Assembly: GCA_963777435.1 (NCBI GenBank)
Contig: CAVZQT010000002.1
Location: 248,001-312,000, forward strand
From: AP-15 sp963777435
Lineage (GTDB): Bacteria; Pseudomonadota; Alphaproteobacteria; ATCC43930; CGMCC-115725
Length of the DNA: 64,000 nucleotides
Direction of reading: 5' to 3'
In this document: positions 38,614 to 47,628 of the stretch, piece by piece
Numbering within the stretch: position 1 is the first letter of the stretch
Layout: every line of letters starts with the position of its first letter
The notes under the pieces: model-generated
What the model was told of the DNA's origin: nothing
The model's database searches: none
Seen by the model: the letters and a program-made list of their open reading frames with translations, nothing else
Made by a program: the position numbers and the translations under genes

Positions 38614-38691
38614 CGTCGTGCCCGCGAAGGCGGGGACGCAGAGCGAGCGCGAAGCCTGGGTTTCTGGATTCCCGCTTCCCCGGGAATGACG
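38614..38691. repeat. REP-like intergenic inverted repeat
   Basis: Two 28-base arms, starting CGTCGTGCCCGCGAAGG and ending CCCGGGAATGACG, pair at about 20 of 28 positions around a GAGCGAGCGCG-type centre. The sequence resembles the short dispersed palindromes common in alphaproteobacterial intergenic DNA. Only this copy was seen in the window. Confidence 0.6.
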
Positions 38692-38711
38692 AATACAAGG
38701 AGAAATAGAAC

Positions 38712-39497
38712 ATGGACACACTTGAAGCCAACATCTCGCACCGGCCGGCGCATATCAGCGCGGAGGAGTGGAAGGTACGGGTCGATCTCGCCGCCTGCTA
38801 TCGGCTGATCGCGCATTTCGGCTGGGACGATCTCGTGTTGACCCATAATTCGGCGCGGGTGCCAGGCACCACCGACCAGATGTTGATCAACCCCTCGGGG
38901 TTGATGTTCGACGAGATCACCGCGTCAAACCTGCTGAAGGTCGATATTACGGACGGCCATTTGATCGAGCCGTCCGAATATGAGCCGATCAACGCCGGCG
39001 TCACCATTCACGGCGCGATCTATCTCGGGCGGCCGGATGTCGAGTGCGTGGTCCACACCCATACTGAGGCCGATATCGCGGTCGGCGCGCTAGAAGAAGG
39101 GCTGCTGCCGCTCTCGCAATGGGCGATGCGTTTCTACAACCGGCTCGGCTACCATGATTACGAAGGCGTCTCGCTCGACATGGATGAGCGCGAGCGGCTG
39201 CGATACGACATCGGTCAGCATCCCGTGCTGGTGTTGCGTAACCACGGCCTGTTGGCCACCGGCCGCAATGTCGCCGAGGCCTTTTCGCTGACCTACCACT
39301 TCGAGCGCTCGGCCGAAGCGCAGCTGAAGATCCAGGCGGCGGTCGCTTCGGGCGCGAAGATGGTGGTCCCGTCACCCGACACCTGCGAGCGCCAGGCGGC
39401 GCAGTTTGCCGGCAACATGCCGCGCCTGCAGGGTCAGCGTGAATGGCCGGCGTTACTACGGATGCTCGACCGGCTCGATCCCAGCTACAAGACCTGA
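38712..39497 (+). CDS. Class II aldolase/adducin-family protein
   Basis: A 261-residue protein of the fuculose-1-phosphate aldolase/adducin family. VDLAACYRLIAHFGWDDLV and FDEITASNLLKVD are family landmarks. The zinc-binding HTH is in VVHTHTEADIAVG, and the third His lies in LRNHGLLATGRNVAEA. LFDE replaces the usual catalytic-base context, so the chemistry could be aldol cleavage or another metal-dependent step. It follows the thiolase/DUF35 pair on the same strand, with the REP-like repeat between. Confidence 0.86.
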   Translation: MDTLEANISHRPAHISAEEWKVRVDLAACYRLIAHFGWDDLVLTHNSARVPGTTDQMLINPSGLMFDEITASNLLKVDITDGHLIEPSEYEPINAGVTIHGAIYLGRPDVECVVHTHTEADIAVGALEEGLLPLSQWAMRFYNRLGYHDYEGVSLDMDERERLRYDIGQHPVLVLRNHGLLATGRNVAEAFSLTYHFERSAEAQLKIQAAVASGAKMVVPSPDTCERQAAQFAGNMPRLQGQREWPALLRMLDRLDPSYKT

Positions 39498-39566
39498 TCC
39501 GGGGCGCCGTTCGCCGATTCGGCTCAGCTGCGGGCCGCCTCCGGCTGACTTGCGGTTCCGTGACGA

Positions 39567-40067
39567 TCAGTGATGCCGGCACTCTTGGCGCTGATAATTG
39601 ACCTCGCGAAGCCGGTGCTCGAGGTTTTCGCGGTGTTCACCGTATGGCGTGCGTTCGAGCCGCTGATAGAGCTCGTGCGCTTCATGCCGCAGCGCTTCGC
39701 AATGCTCATGGTAACCGCCGCCTTGACCATCGGGAGGCGAAGAGTATCCCGAGGGCGGGTAGCCAGGCGCCGGATATCCGGGCCCGGCATAGGCCGGAGG
39801 CCCCGAACTCGGCGCTATCGCTCGCCCGCCATTGCACCGAAGCTGCCCGTTGCTGTTCCCGATGTCGCCAGCGCAATGAGAGATGTCGAGAGCGGTTTGG
39901 CGCGCCCGGCCCTTCGCATCGCGGCATACCGCTGTCAACGTCCGCCCTTGAACCCGAATGTCGCTGCAGCTTCGCTGATAAGAGCCCGGTGGCGGCGCTT
40001 GCGCGAAGGCCGGACACGACAACCCGGCCAGCGCCAATGCCGCGAGCAGGCCGCCAATACGCTTCAT
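39567..40067 (-). CDS. Secreted CVNH-domain protein
   Basis: A 166-residue protein from ATG 40067 (GGAG upstream). The signal peptide MKRIGGLLAALALAGLSCPA is followed by a cyanovirin-N homology-like region: GSYQRSCSDIRVQGRTLTAV, CRDAKGR and DISHCAGDIGNSNGQLRC, with paired Cys. A Pro/Gly/Tyr linker leads to a charged helical C-terminus rich in Glu, Arg and His. CVNH domains bind high-mannose glycans in other proteins, so a glycan- or surface-binding role is possible. The annotation rests on motif pattern only. Encoded opposite to its neighbours. Confidence 0.7.
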   Translation of the reverse strand: MKRIGGLLAALALAGLSCPAFAQAPPPGSYQRSCSDIRVQGRTLTAVCRDAKGRARQTALDISHCAGDIGNSNGQLRCNGGRAIAPSSGPPAYAGPGYPAPGYPPSGYSSPPDGQGGGYHEHCEALRHEAHELYQRLERTPYGEHRENLEHRLREVNYQRQECRHH

Positions 40068-40202
40068 ACTTGATCTCCGATCGGCTGGTGGGGCGGACAA
40101 CGGACGAATTTAGTGGAAAGTCCGCGCCGGCGATCGAACACCGGACTTCCCTTAAGCACCGGCGAGTGTAACGTTACCGTTTCGAACCGCGGGGGTCCTG
40201 CC

Positions 40203-41303
40203 ATGAAGATTACCGGCATCCGTTCTCAAATCGTCGCACTCCCGGCAGACGAGCCGCTCGCCGGCGCTGCCGAAAATCCCAACGGCACACGTCTGATCGT
40301 CACCCTCGAAATCGAAACCGATGATGGTGCGGTCGGGGTCGGCGCCACCTATTTCGGCGGTGCGCTGACCGGCAGCCTTAAGCAAGCGGTCGAGGAGTTG
40401 GGGGCGCTCACCATCGGCGAAGATCCGGTGCGGGTCGAGATGGTTGCGGCAAAGTTGCGGGCCGCGGCAGGTTCGGCGGGACCGGGCGGCATCTTCAATC
40501 TCGCAATTTCGGCGATCGACACCGCGCTATGGGATTTACGGGCAAAGTCGATGAACCTGCCATTGTGGAAAGTGCTCGGCGGCGCCCACGACCGGGTTCC
40601 CACCTATGCCAGCGGCGCCTTAATGCGCGGGCTTTCGCTCGACCGGGTCGTGCAGGCGGCGGCGACATTGAAGGACCGCGGCTGGCGCGAGATGAAGACG
40701 CAATTGGCATTACCGGGCGAAACCACGCCGGCCAAGGAAGTCGACCGTATGCGCCAGGTGCGTGAGGCAATCGGCCCCGACATCAAATTGATGTGCGACA
40801 TCAACCAGCGCTGGCGGCCGGAGCAGGCGATCGACATCGGCAAACGCGTCGAGGATGCCGGAGTCGGGTTGTTCTGGCTCGAGGATGTGACGACCGCCGA
40901 CGATTTTGCCGGGCTTTCACGCGTTACTACGGCCCTGTCGACGCCGATTGCCGGCGGCGAATATGTCTGGGGCATTGTCCCGTTCCGGCACATGGTCGAG
41001 GCCCGCTCGGTCGATGTCGTGATGATCGATCTGGTGCGGGTCGGCGGCGTCACCCAATGGATGAAGGTCGCCGGCATGGCCGAAGCCTTCAACCTGCCGG
41101 TCGTCAGCCATCTTATCCCGGAGGTCCATGTCCACTTGATCGGCGCCATACCGAACGGCTTGACAGTTGAATACATGCCTTGGCTGATGCCATTGTTCGA
41201 GGAAGTGCCGCAGCAGCAAAATGGCGAATTGCTGATGCCGACCGCCCCCGGCCTCGGCCTCAAATTCAACAAGGCCACGATCGACCGCTACCGCGTCGCC
41301 TGA
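40203..41303 (+). CDS. Mandelate-racemase/muconate-lactonizing (enolase superfamily) enzyme
   Basis: A 366-residue enolase-superfamily protein. The N-terminal capping domain (ITGIRSQIVALP, GVGATYFGG) precedes the barrel with AISAIDTALWDLRAKSMNLP. The barrel has REMKTQLALPG (catalytic-Lys region) and metal ligands Asp, Glu and Glu in LMCDINQRW, LFWLEDV and AGGEYVWG. SHLIPEVHVHL supplies the C-terminal His/Glu. It abstracts a proton next to a carboxylate, giving dehydration, racemisation or cycloisomerisation. Paired with the amidohydrolase 23 bases downstream, in a catabolic setting. Confidence 0.88.
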   Translation: MKITGIRSQIVALPADEPLAGAAENPNGTRLIVTLEIETDDGAVGVGATYFGGALTGSLKQAVEELGALTIGEDPVRVEMVAAKLRAAAGSAGPGGIFNLAISAIDTALWDLRAKSMNLPLWKVLGGAHDRVPTYASGALMRGLSLDRVVQAAATLKDRGWREMKTQLALPGETTPAKEVDRMRQVREAIGPDIKLMCDINQRWRPEQAIDIGKRVEDAGVGLFWLEDVTTADDFAGLSRVTTALSTPIAGGEYVWGIVPFRHMVEARSVDVVMIDLVRVGGVTQWMKVAGMAEAFNLPVVSHLIPEVHVHLIGAIPNGLTVEYMPWLMPLFEEVPQQQNGELLMPTAPGLGLKFNKATIDRYRVA

Positions 41304-41326
41304 TTGCCAGACAACGGGGAAATCAA

Positions 41327-42757
41327 ATGTTCGATATTGTCGTCGCCAACGGGCTGGCGGTGTTGCCGACCGGGGCCGAACCGGCCGATATCGGGGTTGT
41401 GTCGGGCAGGATTGCCGCGATTGGTGCGCCGGGCAGCCTTGGGGCGATCGGGGCCGGGCGAACCGTCGACGCGGCGGGGCAAATTGTCATTCCGGGGGGC
41501 ATCGACCCGCATGTCCATTGCCGCTGGCCGATCGTCGTGCCCGGCACGACCCAGCACCAGATGACCGAGGGGCCGGCGCGGGTCAGCGAGGCGGCATTGC
41601 ATGGCGGCACGACGACGCTCATCGATTTTGCGCTGGTCGGCGACGGCGACAATGTCCAGCAGGCGATCGAACGCCGGCAACGCGAGTGGGCCGGCGACTG
41701 CCATTGCGATTATGCCTTTCACACGATGGTGCAGGGCAAATTGCCACCCGAATTGATGCCGCAACTCGCCGAGGCGGTGCAGGCTGGACACCCCAGCGTT
41801 AAGATCTTTACGACAGACATTACGCCGAGCCGCAAGGGCCGCATGGTCGATTTTGGCGACATCTGGGAAGTGCTCAAGGTCCTGGCTCAGGCCGGCGGTA
41901 TCGCCGCGATCCACGCCGAAGACAACGATCTCGTCATGCACATGTACGAAAAGCTGTTCCGCGAGGAGCGGACCGACTTCGAGAACATGGCCGAGGTGCA
42001 TAACACCCTCAGCGAGGATCTCGCCTTTAACCGGGTGATCCGGCTGGCGGCCAATATCGAAGGCGCAGCCCTCTACATGATGCACACGTCGGCCGCCACC
42101 GGGGTGCGGGCGATCGCGGCGGCACGCGCCAATGGAGTGCCGATCTACGGCGAGACCTTGCACCAATACTTACTCTACAATTCCGAGGACTATAAAAAAC
42201 CGAATGGCCAGATCTACCACACTTACCCGTCATTGAAATTTCCCGCTGATCAGCAAGCGTTATGGGAGGCGACTGATCATGGCGCCATCCAGACCGTCGC
42301 GACCGACGAGATCTGCTGCCCATTGCGCATAAAATTGCAGGGGCGGCGCATCGACGACACCACTGGCGGGAATGCCGGGGTCGAGCCGCGGCTGTCGCTG
42401 ATCTATACCGAGACTGTCGAAAAACGCGGCCGCAGCCTGATTGATTTTGTCGGCCTCGTCTCGGCGAATGCCGCGAAAATTATGGGGCTTTATCCGCGAA
42501 AGGGTGCCTTGGCGGTCGGCTCCGATGCCGACATCGTCGTGCTCGACGCACGCCAGCGCCAGATCGTGCGCGCCGCCGAGATGCACGAGGCTGATTACAG
42601 CCCGTGGGAGGGCCGGGACCTCGCCGCCTGGCCGTCGATCACCATGTTGCGCGGCAAGGTCGTGGTCGACGGCCGCAGGTTCTCGGGCGACCTCGAAGAC
42701 GGGCAATTCCTGCCGCGCAAGGTGCCCGAGGCAATCAGAAGCCGTCCCGCCGTCTAG
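41327..42757 (+). CDS. Dihydropyrimidinase/hydantoinase-like amidohydrolase
   Basis: A 476-residue amidohydrolase. The metal-binding HxH is in IPGGIDPHVHCRWP. SVKIFTTDITP has the Lys expected to be carboxylated, IAAIHAEDNDL and ALYMMHTSAATG supply His ligands, and QTVATDEICCP the catalytic Asp. ATG 41327 follows GGGGAAATC. It hydrolyses a cyclic amide or imide ring such as a hydantoin. With the enolase-superfamily gene before it, it suggests breakdown of an N-heterocycle or amide-containing compound; the compound is unknown. Confidence 0.9.
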   Translation: MFDIVVANGLAVLPTGAEPADIGVVSGRIAAIGAPGSLGAIGAGRTVDAAGQIVIPGGIDPHVHCRWPIVVPGTTQHQMTEGPARVSEAALHGGTTTLIDFALVGDGDNVQQAIERRQREWAGDCHCDYAFHTMVQGKLPPELMPQLAEAVQAGHPSVKIFTTDITPSRKGRMVDFGDIWEVLKVLAQAGGIAAIHAEDNDLVMHMYEKLFREERTDFENMAEVHNTLSEDLAFNRVIRLAANIEGAALYMMHTSAATGVRAIAAARANGVPIYGETLHQYLLYNSEDYKKPNGQIYHTYPSLKFPADQQALWEATDHGAIQTVATDEICCPLRIKLQGRRIDDTTGGNAGVEPRLSLIYTETVEKRGRSLIDFVGLVSANAAKIMGLYPRKGALAVGSDADIVVLDARQRQIVRAAEMHEADYSPWEGRDLAAWPSITMLRGKVVVDGRRFSGDLEDGQFLPRKVPEAIRSRPAV

Positions 42758-42771
42758 GCGCCGGCCCAAAG

Positions 42772-42891
42772 ATGAAGCTGAAATCGCTCGTTCTCGGTAC
42801 GGCAATTGCGGTCGCGGTCATCGGTTGCCTGTATGGCTGCCTCGCCTATGCCTCATTGCGAACCGAGTTCCGCTCTCTCGGCCTGCGCTAG
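42772..42891 (+). CDS. Small membrane protein, 39 residues
   Basis: ATG 42772 begins 15 bases after the amidohydrolase stop. The peptide has one hydrophobic helix (SLVLGTAIAVAVIGCLYGCL) after a basic start MKLK, then a short polar tail. Ends at 42891. Too short for family assignment; called because its position, start and membrane segment are plausible. Confidence 0.45.
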   Translation: MKLKSLVLGTAIAVAVIGCLYGCLAYASLRTEFRSLGLR

Positions 42892-42948
42892 CGCGCCGAC
42901 CCCGACCGCTTCGGGTTGAGGCCGCCGCCACCGCAGGTTCTATGTGGG

Positions 42949-43398
42949 TTATTGCGGCGGCGTGCTACTGCCAACCCCCTGATAGCTCCATTCGCCCGGG
43001 ACCCAGCCCCAGCCGTCCGAGTATTGTTGCCAATGGCCGGGCACATAGGCCGCGGTAGCCGTCGGCTTGTGGACGTATTTTCCAGCTTCCCAGGTAAATT
43101 GTGCGCCATTCCACGCCCAGTGGCCGGGCTCCCAAACATAAGTCGGTGCAGGCGGCGGTGGCGGAGTCTCGGCCTCAGGCGGCGGCGGCGCGTTCGGGGC
43201 AATAACGACGCCGGTGCCCGGCGCCGGAGTCGTGACGATTGGCGGCGGTGGTGACGGCAGCAGCGCCTGCGCCACCACGATAGCGGCCGTTGTTGCGGGC
43301 CCGTCGCTGTCGGCCGCGAGAGAAGGCGAACTCTGAGCCAGCACCGGCGCACTGATCGCGAGCGCGGTGACTCCGGCAATCAGGAATGAATGCTTCAA
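42949..43398 (-). CDS. Secreted WXXGXW-repeat protein
   Basis: A 149-residue protein. TTG 43398 is chosen because GGAGG lies six bases upstream and it gives the signal peptide KHSFLIAGVTALAISAPV; the frame stays open to 43515. The mature part has a Pro-rich linker, then aromatic repeats: YVWEPGHWAWNG, YVPGHWQQYSDGWGWVPGEW. These resemble the WXXGXW/YXWXXGHW family of periplasmic or outer-membrane-associated proteins of unknown function. Confidence 0.65.
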   Translation of the reverse strand: MKHSFLIAGVTALAISAPVLAQSSPSLAADSDGPATTAAIVVAQALLPSPPPPIVTTPAPGTGVVIAPNAPPPPEAETPPPPPAPTYVWEPGHWAWNGAQFTWEAGKYVHKPTATAAYVPGHWQQYSDGWGWVPGEWSYQGVGSSTPPQ

Positions 43399-43561
43399 GC
43401 GATGCCTCCATCGGTTTTGGGGTGCTGAACAGCACCTCTCAAACATCAACATGCCGGTTGCGTGAACATTCCCGAGGCTGTACCCGCCATAAGCACCCCC
43501 AGGAGGAGGGTCCAACCCTGCTCAAAAGTATGATACTTTCGTGAAACGATGGAGGGGCTGG

Positions 43562-45202
43562 ATGTCTTTTGCCCGCTTCGCCGCGGTGACTTTCGCGGTG
43601 TTGCTGTTATTGACCACGATTGCTGATGCGGCCGGCCCGGTTCGGCCGTTCAAGCATGGATTTTGGACTGGCGGCGCCTATTCCGACGATCGGACGGGCG
43701 CCTTCACCCATTGTTCCGCCGGCGTCGCCTATGACAGCGGGATCAATTTGTTTGTGCTGGTTACTGGGGAATACCGCTGGTGGCTTGGATTTATTAACCC
43801 AAAGTGGTCCTTCACGCCTAACGCGAAGGAGCCGATCCGACTGCTCCTCGACAACGGCGCCGCGTTCAATCGGCTTGCAACAATCCCGAGTGGCCAATTG
43901 CTGCTGGTTTCCTTGCCGGACAGCTCGCGTTTGATCGACTCGTTTCGCCGCAGCTCCAAACTCGCCCTCGAGGCAGAGGGGAAATCGTTTGTTTTCAAGC
44001 TTAACGACACGCCGGCTGTGATGGATCGGCTGACGAACTGCGTACAAACCTCGCTCGCACTTAAAGAAAAGCTGCCGCCGCCGGGGTCTTCATCGCCGGC
44101 AACGTCCTCCTCGCCGACGCTGCCTTCAACCGCGGCCGCTTCCCCTTCCGAAGCAAAGGCGGGTCCGGTCGAGGTCGATCAAGCTGGGACGCCCCCGCCA
44201 TCCGGACCAGCATCCGCCACGGCCTCCGTACCGCCAGCGAGCTCAAGCACGCCAGCGAGTGCGGCGGCGGAAACTCAGCCGGCCTCCCCGGCGGACGGCT
44301 CCCATACTCCCGTTGCCGCAGCGCTGCAGACCGCGGCACCCGAGAAGACGACGGCTTTGTCGTCGTTGCCGGACAAATCGGCCTCCGCCACCGAATCTCC
44401 ATCAAACCTTCGGGACGAAGAAGCGACCCCGTCCTCGGGAAGGGATGAGCCCGCGAAAGCCCGCGCCCCGCAATCTGGCGGCGCGGCGCAGCCGTCACCG
44501 CTGGCGTCGCAATCCACCCCGAGAGAACCGGCAACGCCTAAAGAAGAGGTGGCGGCCGCTTCAACCCCTTCGTCAGGGGCGATGCCAGCGGCGATAAAGC
44601 CGGCCGATGCGGAGACGCATACCGGTCCGACATCCTCTCCCCCGGCGCTCGCTTTCACTACCGTTCCGCCCAGTGCTCCCCCGCCCATGCCATCCTCGCC
44701 GGCCTTTGGACCACGCCCGACAGGGGCCAATGCAATCGAGGAGGAGCGGCTGGCGACAGATTTCATTAGCAGGGCGCGCCTCACCGACGCGCATTTGGTG
44801 GTTGCCGATAAGCCGCCGGCATTGTCCGATTTCGCAGCAGTATGGCGCTCCGAAGATGCCGCAGGCGCGGTCAAGATTATCCCGCCCGGGCCCGATGTCA
44901 GCGCGATCGGCATCGCCTCCAACCTAATCGCGGTAGACCCGCAGGTGTGCAAAGGCGATTTCACTGCCGCACGATTTCGCAGCAACATCGGCAAAACCGT
45001 AGCGTTTACCGCGATATTGTCGTGCACCGACGCCAACCAGCAGCGCGTCACCGAATACATCGTTACGCCGCGGCATCAAGGCGGGTTCGCCGTTTTCGCG
45101 GTTATCCACAGCAAAGCGGCAGGCGAGATGCCGGGTGCCGATCAGCAAAAGATCGAAATCCTGTCGCGGGCGGCGATCGAGGCGGCTGCGAACGAAGGTT
45201 GA
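43562..45202 (+). CDS. Exported protein with long Pro/Ser/Ala-rich linker, unknown function
   Basis: A 546-residue protein. ATG 43562 (GGAGGGG just before) gives the signal peptide MSFARFAAVTFAVLLLLTTI ending near ADA. The N-terminal 140 residues (GFWTGGAYSDDRTGAF, RRSSKLALEAEGKSFVFKL) form a compact domain. Residues about 170-400 are low-complexity Pro/Ser/Ala/Thr linker. The last 150 residues (FISRARLTDAHLVVADKPPA, AIGIASNLIAVDPQVCKGDF) form a second domain with two Cys. Related architectures occur in Bradyrhizobium-like genomes, but I do not recognise the family. Confidence 0.7.
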   Translation: MSFARFAAVTFAVLLLLTTIADAAGPVRPFKHGFWTGGAYSDDRTGAFTHCSAGVAYDSGINLFVLVTGEYRWWLGFINPKWSFTPNAKEPIRLLLDNGAAFNRLATIPSGQLLLVSLPDSSRLIDSFRRSSKLALEAEGKSFVFKLNDTPAVMDRLTNCVQTSLALKEKLPPPGSSSPATSSSPTLPSTAAASPSEAKAGPVEVDQAGTPPPSGPASATASVPPASSSTPASAAAETQPASPADGSHTPVAAALQTAAPEKTTALSSLPDKSASATESPSNLRDEEATPSSGRDEPAKARAPQSGGAAQPSPLASQSTPREPATPKEEVAAASTPSSGAMPAAIKPADAETHTGPTSSPPALAFTTVPPSAPPPMPSSPAFGPRPTGANAIEEERLATDFISRARLTDAHLVVADKPPALSDFAAVWRSEDAAGAVKIIPPGPDVSAIGIASNLIAVDPQVCKGDFTAARFRSNIGKTVAFTAILSCTDANQQRVTEYIVTPRHQGGFAVFAVIHSKAAGEMPGADQQKIEILSRAAIEAAANEG

Positions 45203-45321
45203 TTACAGAGCCGCAGGTTGCCCAGACTTCATCGCGCCCTGTCCGGAGTCAACGGGACAGCCTTACGCCGATCCGGTAGGATGACCCCTGCAATCGCTGC
45301 TGAGCATTGTGAGGGGGACAG

Positions 45322-45912
45322 ATGAGCGAATTTAATAAAGTTGGCGGCCTCGACGACCTGCGGAATCGCTTCGCGGCGGCAATCCACGCTCACTGGAAGC
45401 TGTTCGTGGCCGAGGGCATCGTCATGATCGTGCTCGGCTTGTTGGCGATCGCGGTTCCCGAAGTCGCCAGCGTAGCGATCACGATCTTTATCGGCTGGCT
45501 GTTCTTTATCGGCGGCATCTTCCGCGCCGTCTCCCTGGTGCAACATCGCGACATGCCGGGCTTTGGCTGGGCATTGGCGACGGCGTTGCTGGCGATCGTT
45601 CTGGGGCTGGTATTGCTGCTTCGGCCAATCGCCGGTGTGCTGACCCTGACGATCGCGCTGATCGCCTTCTTTATCCTCGAGGGCATCTCAGCGATCTTGC
45701 TGGCCATTGAGCACCGCCGGCATTTGCCGAGTTGGGGTTGGGTGTTGTTCAGCGGTCTAATCGATTTGTTGCTCGCCTTTTTGATCTGGGATGGCTGGCC
45801 GAGCTCGGCCGACTGGGCGATCGGTCTTCTGGTCGGCATCAACATGGTCTTTTCGGGCCTGTCGCTGGTCATGACCGCTCTTGCGGCGCGAACCATGGCA
45901 CCCAAAACCTAG
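45322..45912 (+). CDS. HdeD-family (DUF308) membrane protein
   Basis: A 196-residue protein with six predicted membrane helices in three repeats: GIVMIVLGLLAIAVPEVA, ITIFIGWLFFIGGIFRAV, FGWALATALLAIVLGLVLLL, LTLTIALIAFFILEGISAIL, WGWVLFSGLIDLLLAFLIW and GLLVGINMVFSGLSLVM. This is the HdeD pattern, linked to acid resistance in E. coli. The ATG at 45322 follows GAGGGGGA. Confidence 0.86.
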   Translation: MSEFNKVGGLDDLRNRFAAAIHAHWKLFVAEGIVMIVLGLLAIAVPEVASVAITIFIGWLFFIGGIFRAVSLVQHRDMPGFGWALATALLAIVLGLVLLLRPIAGVLTLTIALIAFFILEGISAILLAIEHRRHLPSWGWVLFSGLIDLLLAFLIWDGWPSSADWAIGLLVGINMVFSGLSLVMTALAARTMAPKT

Positions 45913-45953
45913 AGCATTTCCGGCCATCGGGATCGCCGGTTGGGGGACCCAGC

Positions 45954-46697
45954 TCACAGACCGCGATGGCGGCGCAGCCGACGGTCGAGGCGGGCGAACA
46001 GCATGTCGGTCAGGATCGCGAACAGGGCGACCAGCACCGACCCCTCGATGACAAAAGGCAGATTGTTGGCGACGAGCCCGTCAAAGATCGGGGTGCCGAG
46101 GGTCAGGGCGCCAATCGTCGAGCCGATTGTCGCAGTGCCAATAGCGATCGTAACCGAGACGCGAATTCCGGCGAGGATGACTGGTGCCGCGAGCGGCAAC
46201 TCGACGGCGAAGAGCCGCTGCCGAGGTGACAGACCCATGCCGTCCGCCGCCTCCAGCACAGTGTCAGGCACGCCTTCCAGACCGGCGACGGCGTTTTCGA
46301 TGATCGGCAACAACCCGTAAATAAATAGCGCGATAATGGTCGGCCGCGCGCCAAAGCCGATCAGCGGCACCGCGATCGCCAATACCGCGACCGGCGGGAA
46401 GGTCTGGCCGATCGCGGCCAAGGTGTCGACCATTGCGCGGAACTGGCCGCCAGCCGGACGGGTTACAAAAATTGCCAGCGCAACACCGACCACAGAGGCG
46501 CCAAGGCTCGCGATGGCGACGAGGGCGAAATGCGCTAGAAACAGCTCAAGAAAACTGGCGCGGTCGTAAATGACTGGCGTTATTTCCGGGAACGCCCAGC
46601 GAAAAACCGGCCGCAGCGCGTCCATTCGCAGCAGCAGCGCAACAAACGGCAGCCCAACCAATAGCTCCGGGCGCGCGAGCGGTGGCGTGCCACGCAT
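45954..46697 (-). CDS. Osmoprotectant-type ABC importer permease (YehW-like)
   Basis: A 247-residue permease with about five membrane helices. The EAA loop pattern is seen in VLEAADGMGLSPRQRLFAVE, as in OpuCB/OpuCD and YehW. TIAIGTATIGSTIGALTLGT and GLVANNLPFVIEGSVLVALF are typical of the family. It is the last gene of the set SBP-permease-ATPase-permease, the same order as the yehZYXW osmoprotectant locus. The predicted substrate is a quaternary amine such as glycine betaine or choline. Confidence 0.88.
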   Translation of the reverse strand: MRGTPPLARPELLVGLPFVALLLRMDALRPVFRWAFPEITPVIYDRASFLELFLAHFALVAIASLGASVVGVALAIFVTRPAGGQFRAMVDTLAAIGQTFPPVAVLAIAVPLIGFGARPTIIALFIYGLLPIIENAVAGLEGVPDTVLEAADGMGLSPRQRLFAVELPLAAPVILAGIRVSVTIAIGTATIGSTIGALTLGTPIFDGLVANNLPFVIEGSVLVALFAILTDMLFARLDRRLRRHRGL

Positions 46698-46704
46698 GCA
46701 GATC

Positions 46705-47628
46705 TCAGCGGATCAGATCGGCAAGGGTGATGACCCCGACCATTTGACCGGCGGCATCAACCACAGGCAGCCGGTCGGTGTGGCGCGCCGTCATCGCCGA
46801 GAACGCGTCGCGGAGACTTGCGTCCTGTGGCAACGGCTCACCCTCGGCGGCTTCGCCTTGGCGCAGCCGATCGGCAACCTGGCGCACAGACAGCAGTTTC
46901 AGGCCAAGTCCTTGGTGGCCGACGAAGTCGCGGACAAAGTCGTTTGCCGGGCGCTCGAGAAGATCCAGCGGCGATGCAAGCTGCACGATCCGGCCCTTGT
47001 CCATAATCGCGATCGAGGTCGCGAGCCGCAGCGCCTCTTCGATATCGTGCGTAACGAACACAATCGTCTTGCCGGTCGAACGGTGTATCTGCGCCAACTC
47101 GGCCTGTAGCGCATCGCGGGTGATCGGGTCGACCGCAGCAAACGGCTCATCCATCAGCAAAAGGTCGGGATCGGCGGCAAGCGCGCGCGCAACACCGACG
47201 CGCTGCTGTTCGCCGCCCGAAAGCTGATGCGGATACTTGCTTCGATAGCTGGCGGGATCAAGCCGGAACAGTTCGAGCAGCTGGGCGACCCGAGCGCTCA
47301 CTCGCGGTTCCGGCCACTTTAACAGACGCGGCACGGTTGCAATGTTGTCGGCCACCGTCCAGTGGGGGAACAGCCCGGTGGACTGGATTGCGTAACCGAT
47401 CCGCCGCCGTAATATCTCCGGCGCTAGCGCGGTGATCGCTTCGCTGTCAACCCGGATGGTCCCTCCGTCAGCCATGACGAGGCGGTTGATCATTCGTAAC
47501 GTCGTCGACTTGCCGCAGCCGGAGGAGCCGAGCAACACACAGAACTGACCGGCAGCAATCGTCAGCGACAGATCGTCCACGACCGTCCGGCCGCCATAGC
47601 GCTTTGTCACATGGTCGAGTTCGATCAT
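46705..47628 (-). CDS. Osmoprotectant-type ABC importer ATPase with CBS region
   Basis: A 307-residue ABC ATPase. Walker A is LLGSSGCGKSTTLRMI, the signature YPHQLSGGEQQRVGVARAL, Walker B LLLMDEPFAAVDPITR, and the switch His in VTHDIEEALRLA. The C-terminal part contains a CBS-like segment (AFSAMTARHTDRLPVVDAAG), as in OpuCA/ProV-type proteins, where CBS domains sense ionic strength. It overlaps the next upstream permease by four bases. Confidence 0.92.
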   Translation of the reverse strand: MIELDHVTKRYGGRTVVDDLSLTIAAGQFCVLLGSSGCGKSTTLRMINRLVMADGGTIRVDSEAITALAPEILRRRIGYAIQSTGLFPHWTVADNIATVPRLLKWPEPRVSARVAQLLELFRLDPASYRSKYPHQLSGGEQQRVGVARALAADPDLLLMDEPFAAVDPITRDALQAELAQIHRSTGKTIVFVTHDIEEALRLATSIAIMDKGRIVQLASPLDLLERPANDFVRDFVGHQGLGLKLLSVRQVADRLRQGEAAEGEPLPQDASLRDAFSAMTARHTDRLPVVDAAGQMVGVITLADLIR

